A DNA stretch of 64,000 nt from Oryctolagus cuniculus (taxonomy: Eukaryota; Chordata; Mammalia; Lagomorpha; Leporidae), in contig NC_091444.1 of assembly GCF_964237555.1 (NCBI RefSeq), positions 16,150,497 to 16,214,496 of the forward strand, written 5' to 3'. Under the pieces are notes generated by a model. It saw only the letters and a program-made list of their open reading frames with translations. It was not told the DNA's origin and made no database searches. The position numbers and the translations under genes are program-made. Positions 63,412 to 64,000 of the stretch are shown one piece after another. Each line of letters starts with the position of its first letter. Position 1 is the first letter of the stretch.

Positions 63412-63738
63412 TTTTAATTTAAAAAAATTTATTTAATTGAAAGGCAAAGAGAAAGCCAGAGAGGGACAGAGGGAGAAAGAGAAGTAGAAAGAAAAAAAGA
63501 GACTAAGAAAAAGAGAGATCTTCCATCTGCAGGTTTACTCCCCAAATACCTGCAACAGCCAGGAGTGGGCCAAGCCAACGCCAGGAGCCAGGAACTCAAT
63601 CCAGGTCTCCCATGTTGGTGGCAGGCCCATCACTGCTGCTTCCCAGGTGTGCATTCGCAGGAGGCTAGAATGAGGAGAGGAGCTGACATTCACACCCACC
63701 CAAGCAGTATCTTAGCCCCTGCCTCAAATGCCTACCCC
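63412..63738 (-). mobile_element. CSINE, divergent old form
   Basis: Tail 'aaatttatttaattgaaagg', a long purine tract (63445-63520), 'attcgcaggaggctagaatg' and a decayed head end 'cctaccccc'-like. Confidence 0.85.
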
Positions 63739-64000
63739 TGATTATTTTCTTTTTGATTTATTAAGGCAGGAATGTGGAAGATGGCCTTGGGAGAAGCCAG
63801 AGGAAAGCCCAGGAGCCATTTGGAGACAATATAAATGATCCAAGTGCGAGACAAGGGCCTCTAAGTGCCAGTCTTGGGGCTAGATGTGCCACATGTGTTC
63901 TCGCGAGCCGTTCTGCACCCACACTGACGACCCTCTCACACGGAGGAACAACCCCACCAGGTCACGGCATTAATCAACGATGTGCCCCGACTCAAACAAA
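63739..64000. other. single-copy sequence
   Basis: No named repeat. Truncated by the window edge. Confidence 0.4.

Overview
The window is vertebrate nuclear DNA and almost certainly lagomorph, most likely rabbit (Oryctolagus) or hare. About 70 copies or pieces of one tRNA-derived short interspersed element, the lagomorph C repeat (CSINE), lie on both strands. A full copy is about 300-350 bp. It has a tRNA-like head with an A box and a 'ggttcgagtcc' B box, a CT-rich stretch near the 3' end, and an A-rich tail such as (AAAT)n. This family is known only from lagomorphs. L1 3' ends of the rabbit type, old MIR and L2 pieces and mammalian DNA-transposon remnants agree with this.

I find no protein-coding gene that I can support. 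The longest open frames (150-230 codons) lie in SINEs, ancient repeats or C-rich single-copy DNA, overlap in conflicting frames, and show no known domain. There is no rRNA or functional tRNA gene, no CRISPR array and no bacterial-type feature. The window reads as intergenic or deep intronic DNA.

Three age classes of CSINE can be told apart by eye. The young form has a head with 'gctcactaggctaatcc' and a tail region with 'gacaggcagagtggac'. The classic form has 'gtggcatagcaggtaaagc' and 'gaaaggcagagttacag'. The divergent old form has a head like 'gggcatttggnnnnnnggttaag'. Many copies keep readable target-site duplications (TSDs), so nesting order can be worked out.

Layout: 1-9 kb is CSINE-rich with a long single-copy block (4.4-6.1 kb). 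9-15.3 kb carries two solo LTRs of one endogenous retrovirus family, one of them inside a CSINE that is itself inside a MIR. 15-24 kb is CSINEs plus a long L2, then a second, unrelated solo LTR inside a CSINE. 24-31 kb has MaLR LTR, MIR and L2 remnants and a candidate promoter-like block. 31-39.5 kb is the densest SINE stretch, with a mariner-type MITE and a rabbit L1 3' end. 39.5-54 kb mixes L1M, L2, Tigger, CSINEs and single-copy DNA. 54-58 kb is a cluster of young CSINEs around a Tigger remnant. 58-64 kb is single-copy DNA, a third LTR of the first retrovirus family in a MIR, and more CSINEs.

The most unusual object is that third LTR (60638-61275, minus strand). Between two intact 6-bp TSDs, its U5 end carries two identical 74-bp tandem units. 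Each unit contains a primer-binding site matching the 3' end of tRNA-His. The simplest reading is an LTR whose U5 was lengthened because reverse transcription was primed at a downstream copy of a duplicated primer-binding site.
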